A stretch of 44,014 bases of DNA, from assembly GCA_037178675.1 (NCBI GenBank), contig JAYMGJ010000195.1, positions 1 through 44,014 of the forward strand, written 5' to 3'. The notes beneath the pieces were generated by a model. It had not been told where the DNA came from. It saw nothing but the letters and a program-made list of their open reading frames with translations, and searched no databases. Below are positions 9,099 to 20,762 of the stretch, piece after piece; within the stretch, counting starts at the first letter, position 1; each line of letters starts with the position of its first letter. A program made the translations under genes and the position numbers. Source of the stretch: Scleroderma bovista (lineage: Eukaryota > Basidiomycota > Agaricomycetes > Boletales > Sclerodermataceae).

Positions 9099-12000
9099 AT
9101 GTCCAACAATCAGTCCACCATTCATCGCTTCAAGATGAAACTTGAAAAAACCAAACCCAGACAAGTCACAACAGGCTCTCAGATGGACCTGGTATGCAGT
9201 TTGTCTCTCCCCATAGATTCTCTTGATCAGAAAACGAGGCAGTCACAAGAGTCATCTCCAGCTCTTATCCCTGAGATCGCTTCAACACCGCGTGGATCCA
9301 GCGGCCTAGGAAGATGGGCAAGGTCTAAGAATTTACTACCATTTAATCGGTCCAACCGGAGTATCGCAAGTTCCTCTGTAGTTGTGAGTGCTTCTGTACA
9401 AACACAGCCGTTCCAAGTGCTATGGAAGCGGCTTGCGTCTTGTTTACTGAGACGTCGTCTGATAGCCGCACGATTTGCCCGAAAGGCCGGTTCAAGCTAC
9501 ACCAGACCACGAGGTATGAGAAATAGCTAACATCCATGTCTAGTGCTGTTTACTGAGCGCTCGTCTGCAAAATAGCACGAGTCAACTAGCAAGGTGCACC
9601 AGCCAGTCGCTCCTACGACCTGTATCCGTGACGAGATCGACGCTGCCCAAAAAGAGCTCGACGCAATAGCACCTGTACCGCGTGTTACGCAACATACTGT
9701 CGAGCTTGTCGATGGGATCAATACTGCCGTCTGTCAGATAAACACCATCAGTTCGACTTATCTCCAACCATTCAAGACTTTCAACAAGGTAGCTAGTACT
9801 ATTGCCAATGTACGATTTCTCGCTTGCTGCATTGGAAGATTCAGATTGACATTGTTACACAGATCCATCCCTATGCTCAGATGGCGTTGGGGGTACTAAC
9901 CAGTGCAGCTCAGGTGGGTCTTCTCGTTTTGGCGCACACATATCATACCATTCTCGTCAGGTAATCATCAACCAAGCGACCCTAGACAATTCGGTGTCTG
10001 GCTTGTTTTTAAAAGTAAAAAGTGTCTACGAGTTCTTTCTGGAAGGAGATACCCTAGCTACCCTTGTCAGGTTGGAAGATCCCCTCGCGCGAATCGCTCA
10101 AGTTATTAGCAATTGTACCCAGTTCATCAAAAACTATTCCGAAACGAAGAGCTTTTGTGCGCCCTTCTGACTACCACTACCTTTCTGTTGACATTCTGAT
10201 ATGGTATCAGGGACACGACTCAGAAAGAACATCATGTCCGAAACGCAAATTGCTGTTACCGACTACAACAACGCGCTGGACGAGCTGATGCGACAATACC
10301 GTGATCGTGCAGTTCGCGACATCCACGTCAACGTTTACCGCGTTCTCGAAGACTTGAACCTGGACGGCATGGTGTATGCGGCCGACGTGGGGCTCAAAAC
10401 GACGAAGAAATGCCTGGACGGCACGAGAAAGGAAATTTTGCGGATTCACGACCCGGGCGTCAATGCACCGCGGATCATGTGGCTTTACGGCCAAGCTGGC
10501 AAAGGAAAATCTGCAATCGCGCATACGATTGCGCTGTGGTCCAAGAATGTTGGTGAACTCGGGTCGTGCTTCTGCTTTGCACGCGACAGACAAACGGAAC
10601 GTCTGGAAAACAAAATGCTGTCGACCATTGCTCGTGACCTCGCCAACCGTGACCCTACATTTCGACGGGCGTTGGCTAGAGCTATCGAGGATGACAATAC
10701 ACTGAGGACTACATCCGACGTCATGCAACAGTGGGAGAAGCTTCTTCTGGGACCTCTGTCGAAGGTTTCGGGTGGGCTGGTCGGAAACATTGTGCTAGTG
10801 ATCGATGCGTTGGATGAGAGTGGCGTCGACTTGTCGCGAAAGCACATCCTATCTGTGCTCACATCAACCGAAGCTGCTTCCCTCCCTTCTAACTTCCGCA
10901 TACTCCTCACATCGCGACCGTTGTCCGACATTATGACCGCTCTCCGCGATGCTCGGCATGTGAAAGAGACTTCTTTGGATAATGTACCTGCTATGCTCAC
11001 TCAACGCGATATTCGTCTCTATGTGTCCAAGGAGGTCAAAGGTTTCAGGGGTGTTGGTGAGAGGGAAGTTGAGGATATTACTCTGAAGGCGGATGGTTTA
11101 TTCGAGTGGGCTCGACTGGCCTGCGACTTCATCAGACCAAGCGCTGGGCAAACGTCCAAGGAACGGTTCGACAACCTGATGCAGCGTGCGTCAGGGGAGG
11201 GGGGAGCGCTTTTAGACAGCATGTATTGTGCAATCCTCGAGGGTGCAGTGGGGCGACATCCAAAGGCTCTCAAACGATTCCGCTCCATGATGCAGCAGAT
11301 TCTTTGTACCTTGGAGCCTCTTCCGATGGAAGCACTGCATGCTATGCGTGTTTGCTTCACACGTAAGCATGACCGCTTCGATGTGGCCATCATTCTCGAC
11401 TACATGGGCTCATTGCTCAGTGGTGTCACCGACCCCACCAAACCAATCCGGCCACTACACGCCTCGTTCTACGACTTCTTGATTGATCACTCACGGAGCG
11501 CGGACTACTTTGTTGGCGAGTCTGACGTTCAAGCTGACCTAGCCGTTGCGTCACTCCGTATCCTTGATGGTGGTCTATCCTTCAATATCTGCGAGCTGGA
11601 GAGCTCCTACCTACTCAATTCTGAAGTACCTGATTTTGCTGAGAGAGTCAAAGCCAGGATTTCACCCCACCTATCATACTCATGTCGTTTCTGGGCCAAG
11701 CATCTGCAGGTTACGAAGTTTGATCCTGTCCTTGCAGGGCATTTAAGAGATCTTTTGGGGAGTGAAAAAATGATGTTCTGGTTTGAAGCAATGAGCTTGT
11801 TGGGCATGCTTGGCAATGCTGGATTTGCTCTTTCATATGCTGTAAGATGGTTACAGGTAAGTAGATCAATGGTATGATGAATTCCCCTTTGACATGGTCA
11901 ATGACCACAGGAGAAGAAGGGGTATGAGGATACTAGGGCATTGGCAAGAGATGGCATGAAATTCATTCACAACTTTTGCATTGGATCTTCTGCAAGCACT

Positions 12001-13238
12001 CCCCACTTGTACATGTCTGCACTGCCATTTACTCCTGAAAATTCAGAGCTCTATAGGACTTTAAAGCCAAAGTTTGGCTCCATTGCCAGAGTTGCTGAGG
12101 GATATTACTGGGATTGGCCAGCTGCTCAGGTCTTGTTTCAAGGCCACACTGACATGGTCTCTTCAGTTGCATTCTCCCCTGATGGCACAAGGATTGTGTC
12201 AGGTTCAGATGATGAGACTGTGAGAGTCTGGGATGCTGATAGGGGTGTGCAGATTGGCAGTCCACTTCATGGCCACACTGACAGGGTGATGTCAGTTGCA
12301 TTCTCCCCTGATGGCACAAGGATTGTGTCAGGCTCCTCTGACAAGACTGTGCGAGTCTGGGATGCTGACAGGGGTGTACAGATTGGCAATCCACTTCAGG
12401 GCCATACTCACAGGGTCAGTTCAGTTGCATTCTCCCCTGGTGGCCCAAGGATTGTATCAGGCTCACATGACAAGACTGTGAGAGTCTGGGATGCTGACAG
12501 GGGTGTGCAGATTGGCAGTCCACTTCAAGGCCACACTGACAAGGTCAGATCAGTTGCATTCTCCCCTGATTGCATAAGGATTGTATCAGGCTCCTCTGAC
12601 AAGACTGTGAGAGTCTGGGATGCTCATAGGGGTGTGCAGATCGGCAATCCACTTCAAGGCCACACCCTCCCTGTCACATCAATTGCATTCTCCCCTGATG
12701 GCAGAAGGATTGTGTCAGGCTCATCTGACAAGACTCTAAGAGTGTGGGATGGTGGAACAGAAGTCAGAATCATTAAAGATGTTGATGCAAATGTATGTAG
12801 ATCACATGAAGGCTACATGTCTTCTTCAATCAGTGGTAAGTTTACACCTTCTTTCAGTTATATTGTTACATCCATTTATTTTCATATCATGCAGAAGAAC
12901 ATAATTTGCCTCCTGCCTTTATGCCTGGCACTGAAACTTGCCTTCATACTATCACCTGTTCTTCAATCAAATTCTCCTCTGCACAAATTCATGCCTTGTA
13001 CAGCAAAGAAAAAGGGCTCTGTTTCCATAATGAACAGGATTTTCACCAATGTACCAGACTTCATGAGGATGGGTGGATCAAAGGTCCACATGGACAGTTG
13101 CTTCTGTGGGTACCACAGAGCCACAGACAGCCATTCTACAGTCCATGTACTAGGTTGGTTATCCCAAGAGGATGTACAGAGTTGGACCTCAGTAGAATGG
13201 CACATGGGAAGAAGTGGCAACAATATTTTCAGTTTTGA
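9099..13238 (+). CDS. NACHT-domain ATPase with C-terminal WD40 repeats (NLR-like, incompatibility type)
   Basis: STAND-class P-loop protein of the HET-E/NWD type, proposed to sense non-self and trigger cell death. Well-resolved exons end at 9809, then 9863-9913, 9961-10156, 10211-11856, 11911-12835 and 12895-13238; all junctions keep frame. The NACHT domain shows Walker A GQAGKGKSAIAHT (from about 10492) and Walker B LVIDALDESG (from about 10796). Five WD40 repeats of 43 residues each follow at 12142-12765. The conserved-looking tail LLLWVPQSHRQPFYSP ... RLVIPRGCTELDLSRMAHG ends at 13238. The N-terminus is less certain: the ATG at 9099 begins MSNNQSTIHRFKMKLEKTK, which resembles the family, but exons between about 9180 and 9590 are unresolved. 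A helical region (about 9600-10156) precedes the NACHT domain. No HET or lipase effector domain was recognised. Confidence 0.88.
12142..12765 (+). repeat. Five tandem 129-bp WD40-coding repeats
   Basis: Repeat units start at 12142, 12271, 12400, 12529 and 12658, exactly 129 bp apart. Each encodes a 43-residue WD40 unit with the pattern GHT..V.SVAFSPDG.RIVSGS.DKTVRVWDA.RGVQIG. The units are nearly identical at DNA level, including synonymous sites, as seen in WD40 arrays of fungal HET-E-type proteins that are homogenised by recombination. The fifth unit diverges at its end (VWDGGTEVRII). Five blades are too few for a canonical seven-blade propeller, although upstream sequence could supply others. 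Confidence 0.95.
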
Positions 13239-13684
13239 TAATGTTGGCACATGCATAGTATTTGATGATTTAAAAGAACTGTACACCTGAATGAACTAAC
13301 TGACAAGTTGTTGCAAGAATAGTAGGAAGATGGGGCACTTACATCTCTGGATCTTCCATATTATATCTCATCCACTCTATCCCTCACTGAATTCAAATGT
13401 GAAAAAATAAGACAATACACCAAACATATCACATAGCAGGCAGGTGACTGGCAAGTATCAGCAAACTAGCTATCCTGCCCAAAACCTGAATCAGTATGAA
13501 ATGTCAGTTAACCAGTTTTAGACATGGACCATGATACTAGGACTACCATGTGGAAGGCAGCAATAGGGTGACATGGTCAGAATACATGATTATGGACCAA
13601 TGCACAACATTATTGCAGTCAAGGAAACATATCCACACTGTTGTAATGAAGAAAGGCTGGACTCCACTAACATATCTCTATGCA
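13239..13684. other. Convergent intergenic region, no gene seen
   Basis: This lies between the ends of the NACHT gene (plus) and the SNIP1-like gene (minus). It is moderately AT-rich without open frames of note. It probably contains both 3' untranslated regions. Confidence 0.5.
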
Positions 13685-14844
13685 CTATGTTGCTGCATCG
13701 TGCAGTAGTACATAGTCTCGGTCTGACAACCCCAACTTAATCACTGCTACAAGTATCAGCAGCGTATCGATGGACAGGAGAACACAAGTATACGTACCAT
13801 CGCCCGCACGTAGCTCGTAGAACCGTGTTGTGGGTATCGTTTCGCCATTAACCTGTGTGTGATTGGTGGACTCGAGGTCAATGACGAAAGGCCTGCAGAT
13901 TCGCAATTGAGTATGTGCGTTGGACCGAAAGAAGCCAGAGGCGGTATTGGACATACTTGATCACAGGCTTAGATACCCCAAACTCGTCTTTTACTTGAAC
14001 TTGTCGGTCTGTTTGTACGTAGGGAACCGGAAGAGCGGTTAGGTTCTAGCTAATAACAGGGGAAAGAGGCAATGGGCTACACTCACGCTGTATGACTGCA
14101 TGCTGCTTCGAACACGACGGATGCTCGACGAGAATATCCGCAACTGTCGGATCCCTGCCAATGAGATATGCGCTCTGCTGGTTTATATGCAACAGATCTG
14201 GGGCCCAATATCAACCATCAACTTCACTTGTCTAGTCGTTCCAAACGCTTCAAAGAAGGCGCTTGTACGTACTCACCGATCTGGTTTTCCCCCTTGAACA
14301 CATACAATCTCCACCCAAGCGTGGGCTTCCGGGCCTCGGGGGGCTCGTTGTATTTGAGCTCGGTGCTCGTCCCGTCGGAGAGTTTGACAGTGTTGGTCGC
14401 TGCTGCAAGGAGACCTGAGCGGTTAAAGTTGGGTTTGGCCTTGTCCTCGACGGGTGGGGCCGAGGATGGTGAGTGGGAAAGGGGACGGGAACGAGGGCGA
14501 GAAGTTGGAGTGGGACGAGTGGGGGAGCGGGAACGAGGTCGCACGCCTGGGGATACGGAACGTCGTGTGGAGGGTCTCTCGTAGTCTTTTCTTCCGTCCC
14601 GAGCACCGTCAGGACCGTCTCTGTCCCATCCCCGCCCCCTGTCCCGTGTACGGTCCCATCCTCTGTCACGCTCTCTCCGTTCCTCTTTTCGCTCGCCATC
14701 CCTTCTCGATTCTCGACGCCTCGACTCGTATCTGTCACGTTCACGTCTGTGTTCCGTCTCGCTGTTGTCCCCATACCCGCGCTTAGACGCACTGCGTCCA
14801 TCGGAGTCATACTTATAACCGGGTGGTCTTATGTGCGATGACAT
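13685..14844 (-). CDS. FHA-domain splicing factor, SNIP1/Pml1-like
   Basis: SNIP1/Pml1 is an FHA protein tied to the spliceosome and the RES pre-mRNA retention complex; the FHA fold binds phosphothreonine peptides. Model on the minus strand: exons 14277-14844, 14087-14197, 13957-14008, 13798-13892 and 13685-13746, totalling 888 nt and 295 aa with consistent phases. Residues 1-130 are an Arg/Ser/Asp-rich low-complexity tail typical of splicing proteins. The FHA domain starts near GWRLYVFKGENQIDLLHI and continues QQSAYLIGRDPTVADI, then HPSCSKQHAVIQ, then PFVIDLESTNHTQVNGETI and RDYVLLHD at the C-terminus. The Ser-x-x-His and Asn motifs of FHA loops are present. Overlapping plus-strand ORFs at 14168-14841 are shadows of the repetitive RS-like codons. 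Confidence 0.93.
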
Positions 14845-15150
14845 GTTCTTGTGCGTGGTTGTTTCGTTTCAAGACTTGTATGCAGTACCTTGCAAGTGTG
14901 GATGAACCAAGCTGAACCAAGTATTACCTTATTATGTAATTTAATGTAGTGCAGGAACAGCTCGGCGCTTCGCTAGTCTGCTATCATATCTACGTACCGC
15001 CAGCTCACTTGGCCTGTATCGCTCGAGACAGTCAGTGGGGGACTCTCCAAACAATACAAGAGTTGTAATTTTACACTTGTACTAACATTACTTAAAGGTA
15101 AGCGTAGCGGACACGTAGAAAGTCATGAATTTCATCAATATTGTTCGAGG
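14845..15150. other. Intergenic, no gene seen
   Basis: This is a 306-bp spacer between two minus-strand genes, holding the SNIP1-like promoter and the 3' end of the Ran-binding protein gene. It is AT-rich around 14920-14950. No RNA gene or clear motif was found. Confidence 0.5.
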
Positions 15151-17362
15151 TCAACAAGGAGGGATGTTAGCATTGATTTCCTCAAGTAACTCCTGTGCGA
15201 TCTTGGCATTGGCAGCCTGAAAACAATCAGTCCAAGGACGCTCAAGAAGTGAGAGAAAAAACGCACCCGTAGGTTGTAGTGGATCGTAGCACTACCTTCA
15301 ATAGCGCTGAACCGAATGTATCGTGGGTCTTGTGCGAGGAAACACTTCATACCCGGGAACAGCGTCACGTTCAGTATGACAGTGTAAACAGCTTCTTTCC
15401 TCATCACTGAAGTGAACCATGAGTTACTTGGCGTTTGGGATGTCAACCCAGCAACTCACCTAGACGAGCACCACCACCATCGAAACGGCGAACATTCAGT
15501 CTTAATTGACCGGTCCCTCGCTCCTTCCATTGATTTTGCGGGCAAAGTACATATAACTTCCCGCGAACCTGGTGTATTGTTTCCTCGTGCTCTTCTCCCG
15601 TAAGCACTAGTGGTAGTGTCAGCCTTGTTATCATCTAATGTCACGGTAAACCATACCCTCTTGCTCGGTGAGCTTCTCCTTCTCTTCATCACTGCGGTCG
15701 TCCTCAAGATCTTTGGCAGATCTCAGTTTCTCACTAAACGTCGAGGACGTAGTAGGCTCATTTTCTTCTCTCTCACCCTCTTCTTCCTCTCCACTTGCAC
15801 TGTTGTCGTTCGATCTTAATTGGTCCAGCGCAGGACTTTGTTTGCCTTCCAAGGAACTCCTCGACGATCCACCACTCGGCGAATCAGCTCTTGCACGCTT
15901 GGGACGGGGAACACTGAACATTTGGGTACCACCGCTGGCATACATGGTAAAGACGGCTGCGTTCATACCCTGAATCGCCCGACGAGGGGGGGACTTGCTA
16001 CGCGCCAATGCACTCTTGCTATTGCTCCCTAACGGAGACTTCGGTCGAACGTGAGTGAACGGGGAGGTGAATGGCGAAGAAGACCCTGCGAACGCTTCAA
16101 AACCCGTGCGTTTAGTAGCGGTGTTCTGCGGCGTTTGCTGCAATGAGGGTTGCTGAGATCGAGCTGCGAATGTAAGTTGGGAGAATGGCGACTGAAGCGA
16201 TGTACTGCTGCCTGGGATACCTGGAAGGGGTGTCGGTGCTGGTGTCGGAGACGTCGGTGGTTTCTTGATTTGATTGCTGCTAGAAGCACCAACGAAGACG
16301 TTCTGTCCTTTGACAGACGCGAAAGGGGAAGCTACGGAAGCATATGCCATAAAGCCTCCCTATCGCGGTGGTGAGTACGCCTGATAAGCTGAACAATGCA
16401 GTGAAGCCTACGAATTTTGGAGTGGTCGTTTCACCGGATGCAGAGAGGTTCTCGCGTTGCTCTGGTGGAGGTGACGGTCTCTTCGAGACGCGTGGGTTGT
16501 CGTCCTTGTCTCCGTCATCTCTCGGTCGTTTTGCTGTCTCTGCTGGAGTAGTAGTTATTGAAGGGCTCTCAGGACCCTGGCTGGTGCTTCGGTCTGCGAG
16601 TTTGCGCTTTAAACCTTTCTCTGGTTCGGTTCCTTCGCATTCAGAGTGCCTGCGTGTGAGTGGTAGACTAGATGGGACGTCTGCAGCCTCGTCAACGTCG
16701 GCTACTACATCCTGGGTGGGAGGGATTGAACATGGTGGATCTTCTGCATTCTGGCTGAATTCTTCCTCGGCGATGGCTTGTTCATCTTCCTTATCATCCG
16801 ACGCTTCAGAATTGAAGCTCGGACGCTCAGGGTCATTAAGAGCAAATAGACCGCGCTGTTGCCAATTGATATCTTCGACGCCTTGACTAATCTGCCTGAC
16901 CTTGACCTCGTGTGGTGGGGATACACTTAGTGCCGGTGAATCCGGATGGGATGGCGTCCGCGAACGTGATTGTTGCTGAGCATCCTCCTCTTCGAGCGTG
17001 GTATCGAGGTGTACACGACCTTTCTTCGCTGGGGACTTGATGTCAGACGCGTTCTGATGGATGGTGCAGTGGAAATGCTTGTGAATTTTACGTCAGACAC
17101 CGGAAAGAGAACGGACATACAGTACCCAGCGAGGTTTTGGGTGTTGCAGGTTCGAGAGAGACCTCTCGTTCTCGCTTTCTCGGGAGTGTTTGTTCTGTTC
17201 GGATAGATCAACCATAAGTCAAAATCAACCGGCACGATAACCTTGCGACCGGATAAACGTACGGACAAAGTCGTTCGCCTCTGGCGATGGCGATGGCGAA
17301 GGCGTGGACGCTCTCGTCTCGCTCTCAGTACGGGCTCCGACGCCTCCCGTGTTGTCTAGCAT
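15151..17362 (-). CDS. Ran-binding domain protein, Yrb2/Hba1/RanBP3-like
   Basis: Yrb2/RanBP3 proteins are nuclear cofactors of Crm1-dependent export that bind RanGTP through a C-terminal Ran-binding domain. Model: exons 17263-17362, 17121-17194, 16412-17053, 15657-16359, 15460-15606, 15267-15406 and 15151-15216, 1872 nt, 623 aa, all phases agreeing. The N-terminus has the basic KREREVSLEP motif typical of the Yrb2 group, followed by a disordered acidic/Ser-rich region. The block MAYASVASPFASVKG lies at about aa 275. The Ran-binding domain begins near aa 506 with EEHEETIHQVRGKLYVL and includes NQWKERGTGQLRLNVRR, VILNVTLFPGMKC and DPRYIRFSAIEG. Nup50-type proteins share the domain, but the KRERE motif favours Yrb2. 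Plus-strand ORFs at 15668 and 16368 are mirror images of the disordered regions. Confidence 0.9.
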
Positions 17363-17581
17363 GTTGCGCGGACGGTCTGTGCGTCGAGAACGTTGTAGTG
17401 GTCAGAAAACCAGGAACAACGCGGTACAGTGGCAGGGGAATTGGACAACTATGGAGCAAGCGCCTTCGGCACAAGCCGATCTCCACAAACGAGCCCTTGG
17501 CTATTCAAATATCCACACAGTATGTAGTAGTAGACAACTATAGGTACAGACTCCCAATGATAAGCAAACCAGGTGTCTAGG

Positions 17582-18161
17582 TCATGTAGGCTTGCGCCGT
17601 CGTTCTGCCGCGATGCTCAACATCTCAACTAAGCTCGTTTCAAACACCGGTTTCGTCAAAACGCTGCAAAGATAATAATATATTTCAATCACTCCCAGAA
17701 CAAAAAAGGTCATGCTACCCACTGGTCCACACCAGCTTCGAAATACTCCTTTTGGTCCTCAAGGAGAGCATTTCCTGACAACCGTTCAGTCTGCAACTCC
17801 GATGATGAGGTCCAAGAATTTCACCTGTGACTCCGACCACGAAGTCCCGTCGCCCCATTCCACGAAGCTTGGTAACGACCCCCAAGCCGGACAATATGGG
17901 CATCTGATTGTCCAAGAAAATGACATCGTAGTGATATGTGAATGGTTCATTGGATGCAGCTCCATTTCCGTCTACCTCCATTGGGGAGTCGACGTTCGGC
18001 TCCGCGTTTGGGTCACGTTGCCCGACAGAGGTCCGCCCAGCGATCATTTCAAGCGCAATTTCCCCGTTTTCTGCCGTGGAAACATTACATCCTAGTCTCG
18101 AAAGTGTGCGCGACATGAGCGCGCGCGCGAGGCAGTCATCATCGACGACAAGCACTGTCAT
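17582..18161 (-). CDS. Intact response-regulator receiver domain
   Basis: A receiver domain accepts phosphate from a histidine kinase on a conserved Asp. Exons 17825-18161, 17723-17774 and 17582-17663 join in frame. They encode VLVVDDDCLARALMSR (acidic pocket), AENGEIALEMI, the phosphorylation site YDVIFLDNQMPILSGL, VVGVTGNALLEDQ, and VLTKPVFETSLVEML with the invariant Lys, ending AAERRRKPT. The ATG at 18161 is in frame and sits exactly at the domain start, although in a full-length kinase it would be internal. All diagnostic residues and splice sites survive even though the upstream kinase is broken. It may be translated as a stand-alone regulator or may simply be the least decayed exon group. 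Confidence 0.8.
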
Positions 18162-19720
18162 TGCTGGGTCAAAAGACGTGCACGGGTATTTTCCGTTGTA
18201 TGGGAGGCCGAACAGCCAAGGATGGCTGATGGGTTGGTATCAGAAGTGAAGAAAGGGTGTAAGGAGTCGACAGTAGCAGAATCTGGGCAACTTCTTTAGA
18301 GCCGTCGTCAACCGCAGTGTTGCCGTCGGCAAACAAATTCCTTTGAAAGCCATCAAAGTCTAGACTCCATAGCGGTAGACCTGGAAAGTGTGCCTAGTTG
18401 GGTTCGAGACGATAGTTCTCCGATCGTGCCAGTCAATATTCATGGTTGAGGGAGGACAGGGTATGCAAAACATGCCCTGATCTATTAAATAGTGATTGCA
18501 GGGCGTTTGACAGTGACATCAAATCGAGTGGCCGACCTCAAAGCAAAGCGATCCTTCGAGCTCGCTAGAAGGCTACCTTTCGGCCAGCCCAGACCCGAGA
18601 CCCGCAGCCTTGGCTCCGACCCCCAAAGCTGTACTCTCAAGGTGATGGAATTAAGCACCCGCTCTTCGGAATGATACGACGGAAATGAAGGGCCATCCAA
18701 AATGTTACCCCTGGCCAAGCTGAAAGTTAAAGAGCACACCAAGACGTCCATCAATCATATGATGAAAACATTGCGCCCTTCCTACTCGTTGTTTCCCTTT
18801 GTCCATCAGATTGAAAGCATTTCCTAAGGTCAATGGGGACCATCAGTTACTGTTATGCATATTGTCATGAAACAGGCAAGTACCAGATAGAAGCATTTTA
18901 CCTGAACCATCTCTTGAGGTTAGGTTTCTGTGGCTTCAATTCGTAAGATTCTCTTCGGGGATGGTTCAAGGGAGTCCGATTTTCTTCTTCGGCAGCAAGG
19001 AAAGTAACAGAGTGACCAGGTTCAGAGCCCTATATAGACAGGACCTCTTTGGTGGCATCCTCTTCTGTCCATTCTGGGCTGAGGGTTATTGTAATGGGTT
19101 AGGTTGAGTAAAACGGAGAGCAGCAGCCGCATGGTGCAGATAACGCGACCGTCAACAGGCGTGAACTTGCGAGCATTGACAGCTGATACAAATCGGTCTC
19201 GAACCACAATCCATGCCAAAAGAACAATAGTTGACGATGCTCCGACGCAGCCACGTCACATCACCAAGTACACCGCCTGTTTCCTGGTGTTCGAGAGCGA
19301 TTTTCATGGCGTCCTCACCCGCGGCTCCGGATGCAGCCCGTCGTAGCACTCGGAAAATAAATTTATCAACCCTATTCCAGCTCCTAGACATATGTATGCC
19401 TCGTTGATGGATTGCACAGGTGAGAAACCAGCTCAAGGTTGTGCGCATCGGCTGCCATATAGGGGGTCCCGACTGCAGACAATGGCCGGATAACGGAATA
19501 GAAACCATGGATCTCGAAATGTCTGCTGTCCATCCGATGATTGGTACTGTGAAAAGCATAAATCTGACCAAAACCAAGAACTTCCTTCAGCTGAGCCACC
19601 CGTTGAACACTGAGACACGCCCCTTTGAGTCGACGAACCACGCTGTATGCGATACCTTCTCCTTGTCTTGGCATCATAGAACCGAACCCGGAAGGATTGT
19701 CCACGATTGATATACTCCCC
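17582..19720 (-). pseudogene. Hybrid histidine kinase, kinase part decayed
   Basis: Reading on the minus strand, pieces of a basidiomycete hybrid sensor kinase appear in order but in different frames. They are RMDSRHFEIHGF (about 19530), a helix leading to AADAHNLELVSHL (about 19440), ASGAAGEDAMKIALEHQE (about 19300), GDVTWLRRSIVNY with NARKFTPVDGR (19260-19140, the ATPase N box), RILRIEATET (about 18940, the G1 region without its DTGxGI glycines), IDGRLGVLFNFQLGQG (about 18740) and TFWMALHF (about 18700, shifted one frame). Stops fall within the kinase region, for example after TET and after LGQG. The phosphorylated-His helix and any membrane segments are not visible. By contrast, the C-terminal receiver is intact and is described separately. 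Confidence 0.8.
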
Positions 19721-20762
19721 TTAACGTGGTTTTCGGCATATTGGTCTTGGTCACGATCAGATTGGTTCAGGGAACATCTCAATTCTACTCACTATCCTGA
19801 TCAACGACGATGACATCCACCCATCAGCTTCGGCCCCATCCACAGTCGATTGACGTACTCAGGTACTATTCGGATTAATGCTAATGACACGCACAACTTT
19901 GAAAAAAGTCCATTTAAAACGCTAAGAAATCGAACCTAATGCAGGTTGATGCTGGCGAGTCGATTGGGCCCGGAGGTTCTTCATTCCTTCTGGCGTCCAG
20001 AAGTCAGAACCCGTGGTTCCTGTAAATGCAGGTGGGACTAGAAGGATGTTCAAAGACACTGAACATATGATGGGTAGAGATCAAACCTGCGTAGGTTGTG
20101 GTTCAGTATAGACAGCCATCATAAAGCGGCAAGTGGAAGAAACTCGAGGTTCGGCCATCCTGTACCCAACCTACTACTAAACGAGGACAAAGCGTTGAAG
20201 CGACCGGACATCATCGCAGCGAGCAAAGAAACCACAGGGGATGGGAAACAGCGTGCATGTCGTGCTCATCGTGGACAGCAGCGTTGTTGTGGGGAAACAT
20301 TGCGGCACACGATGAGCACGACATGGAAGTGTGGGGTTCACGTGGTGGTCGAACCAGAATTTATATAACAGGAAGGCGGATTGGTCCTCCGACAAGGCGG
20401 AAGCTGACTCTGTGACTCTGTTAGCCAGCTGGCTCTGATGAATGCCAATGTATTCGGACGACCATCCCCCCACAATAGGACCTTTCCTGGATACTCAATG
20501 GCGTAGAATAGTGCAAGTGTGGAAGGTTGTGCATGGGTGGCATGCACATTCGCGCCCCGTCGGAGTTTGATCTTGAATGCGGCAACTGCCTTTCTCGCCT
20601 TTCTCCACCGGTCTTCCCCATCGCAGCGTCTGCACCCAGCCAAACACTACACATTTCTCTCCAAGGTTTGTATAAATATGTATTTTTGTATTCTGGAGAC
20701 TGGTTGGCGTCTGATTTGCAGCATTTTAGATTTTTTGAAGTGCATTCTGGCAAACACATGTC
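19721..20762. other. Region between kinase remnant and SNT2, no convincing gene
   Basis: Several short minus-strand frames occur (for example 20338-20643 and 20421-20759), but none shows recognisable domains or consistent splicing. They could be degraded 5' parts of the sensor kinase. The right end must include the SNT2 promoter. A perfect 18-bp inverted repeat at 20256-20325 is listed separately. Confidence 0.4.
20256..20325. repeat. Perfect 18-bp inverted repeat with 34-nt loop
   Basis: The left arm CATGTCGTGCTCATCGTG (20256-20273) is the exact reverse complement of the right arm at 20308-20325. It can form a strong hairpin. It lies in non-coding DNA between the kinase remnant and SNT2. 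No terminal repeats of a transposon are apparent around it. Confidence 0.9.

Noticed and set aside
12142..12765. A CRISPR-like or satellite explanation for the regular 129-bp repeats.
   Set aside because: The units have no spacers, are all in one reading frame and each encodes a WD40 repeat; the organism is a fungus.
14168..14841. Three plus-strand ORFs opposite the SNIP1-like gene.
   Set aside because: They mirror the Arg/Ser/Asp-repeat codons of the minus-strand gene, which has a complete five-exon FHA model.
15668..16886. Plus-strand ORFs of 101 and 172 codons, Ser-rich.
   Set aside because: They are the reverse strand of the disordered region of the Ran-binding protein, whose seven-exon model keeps frame over 1872 nt.
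18380..18430. A GGGTTCGAGAC string resembling a tRNA T-arm.
   Set aside because: No matching acceptor, D or anticodon stems could be folded around it.
20338..20759. Minus-strand ORFs of 101 and 112 codons as a possible gene upstream of the kinase remnant.
   Set aside because: No domain, no consistent intron structure and no in-frame connection to the kinase pieces could be found.
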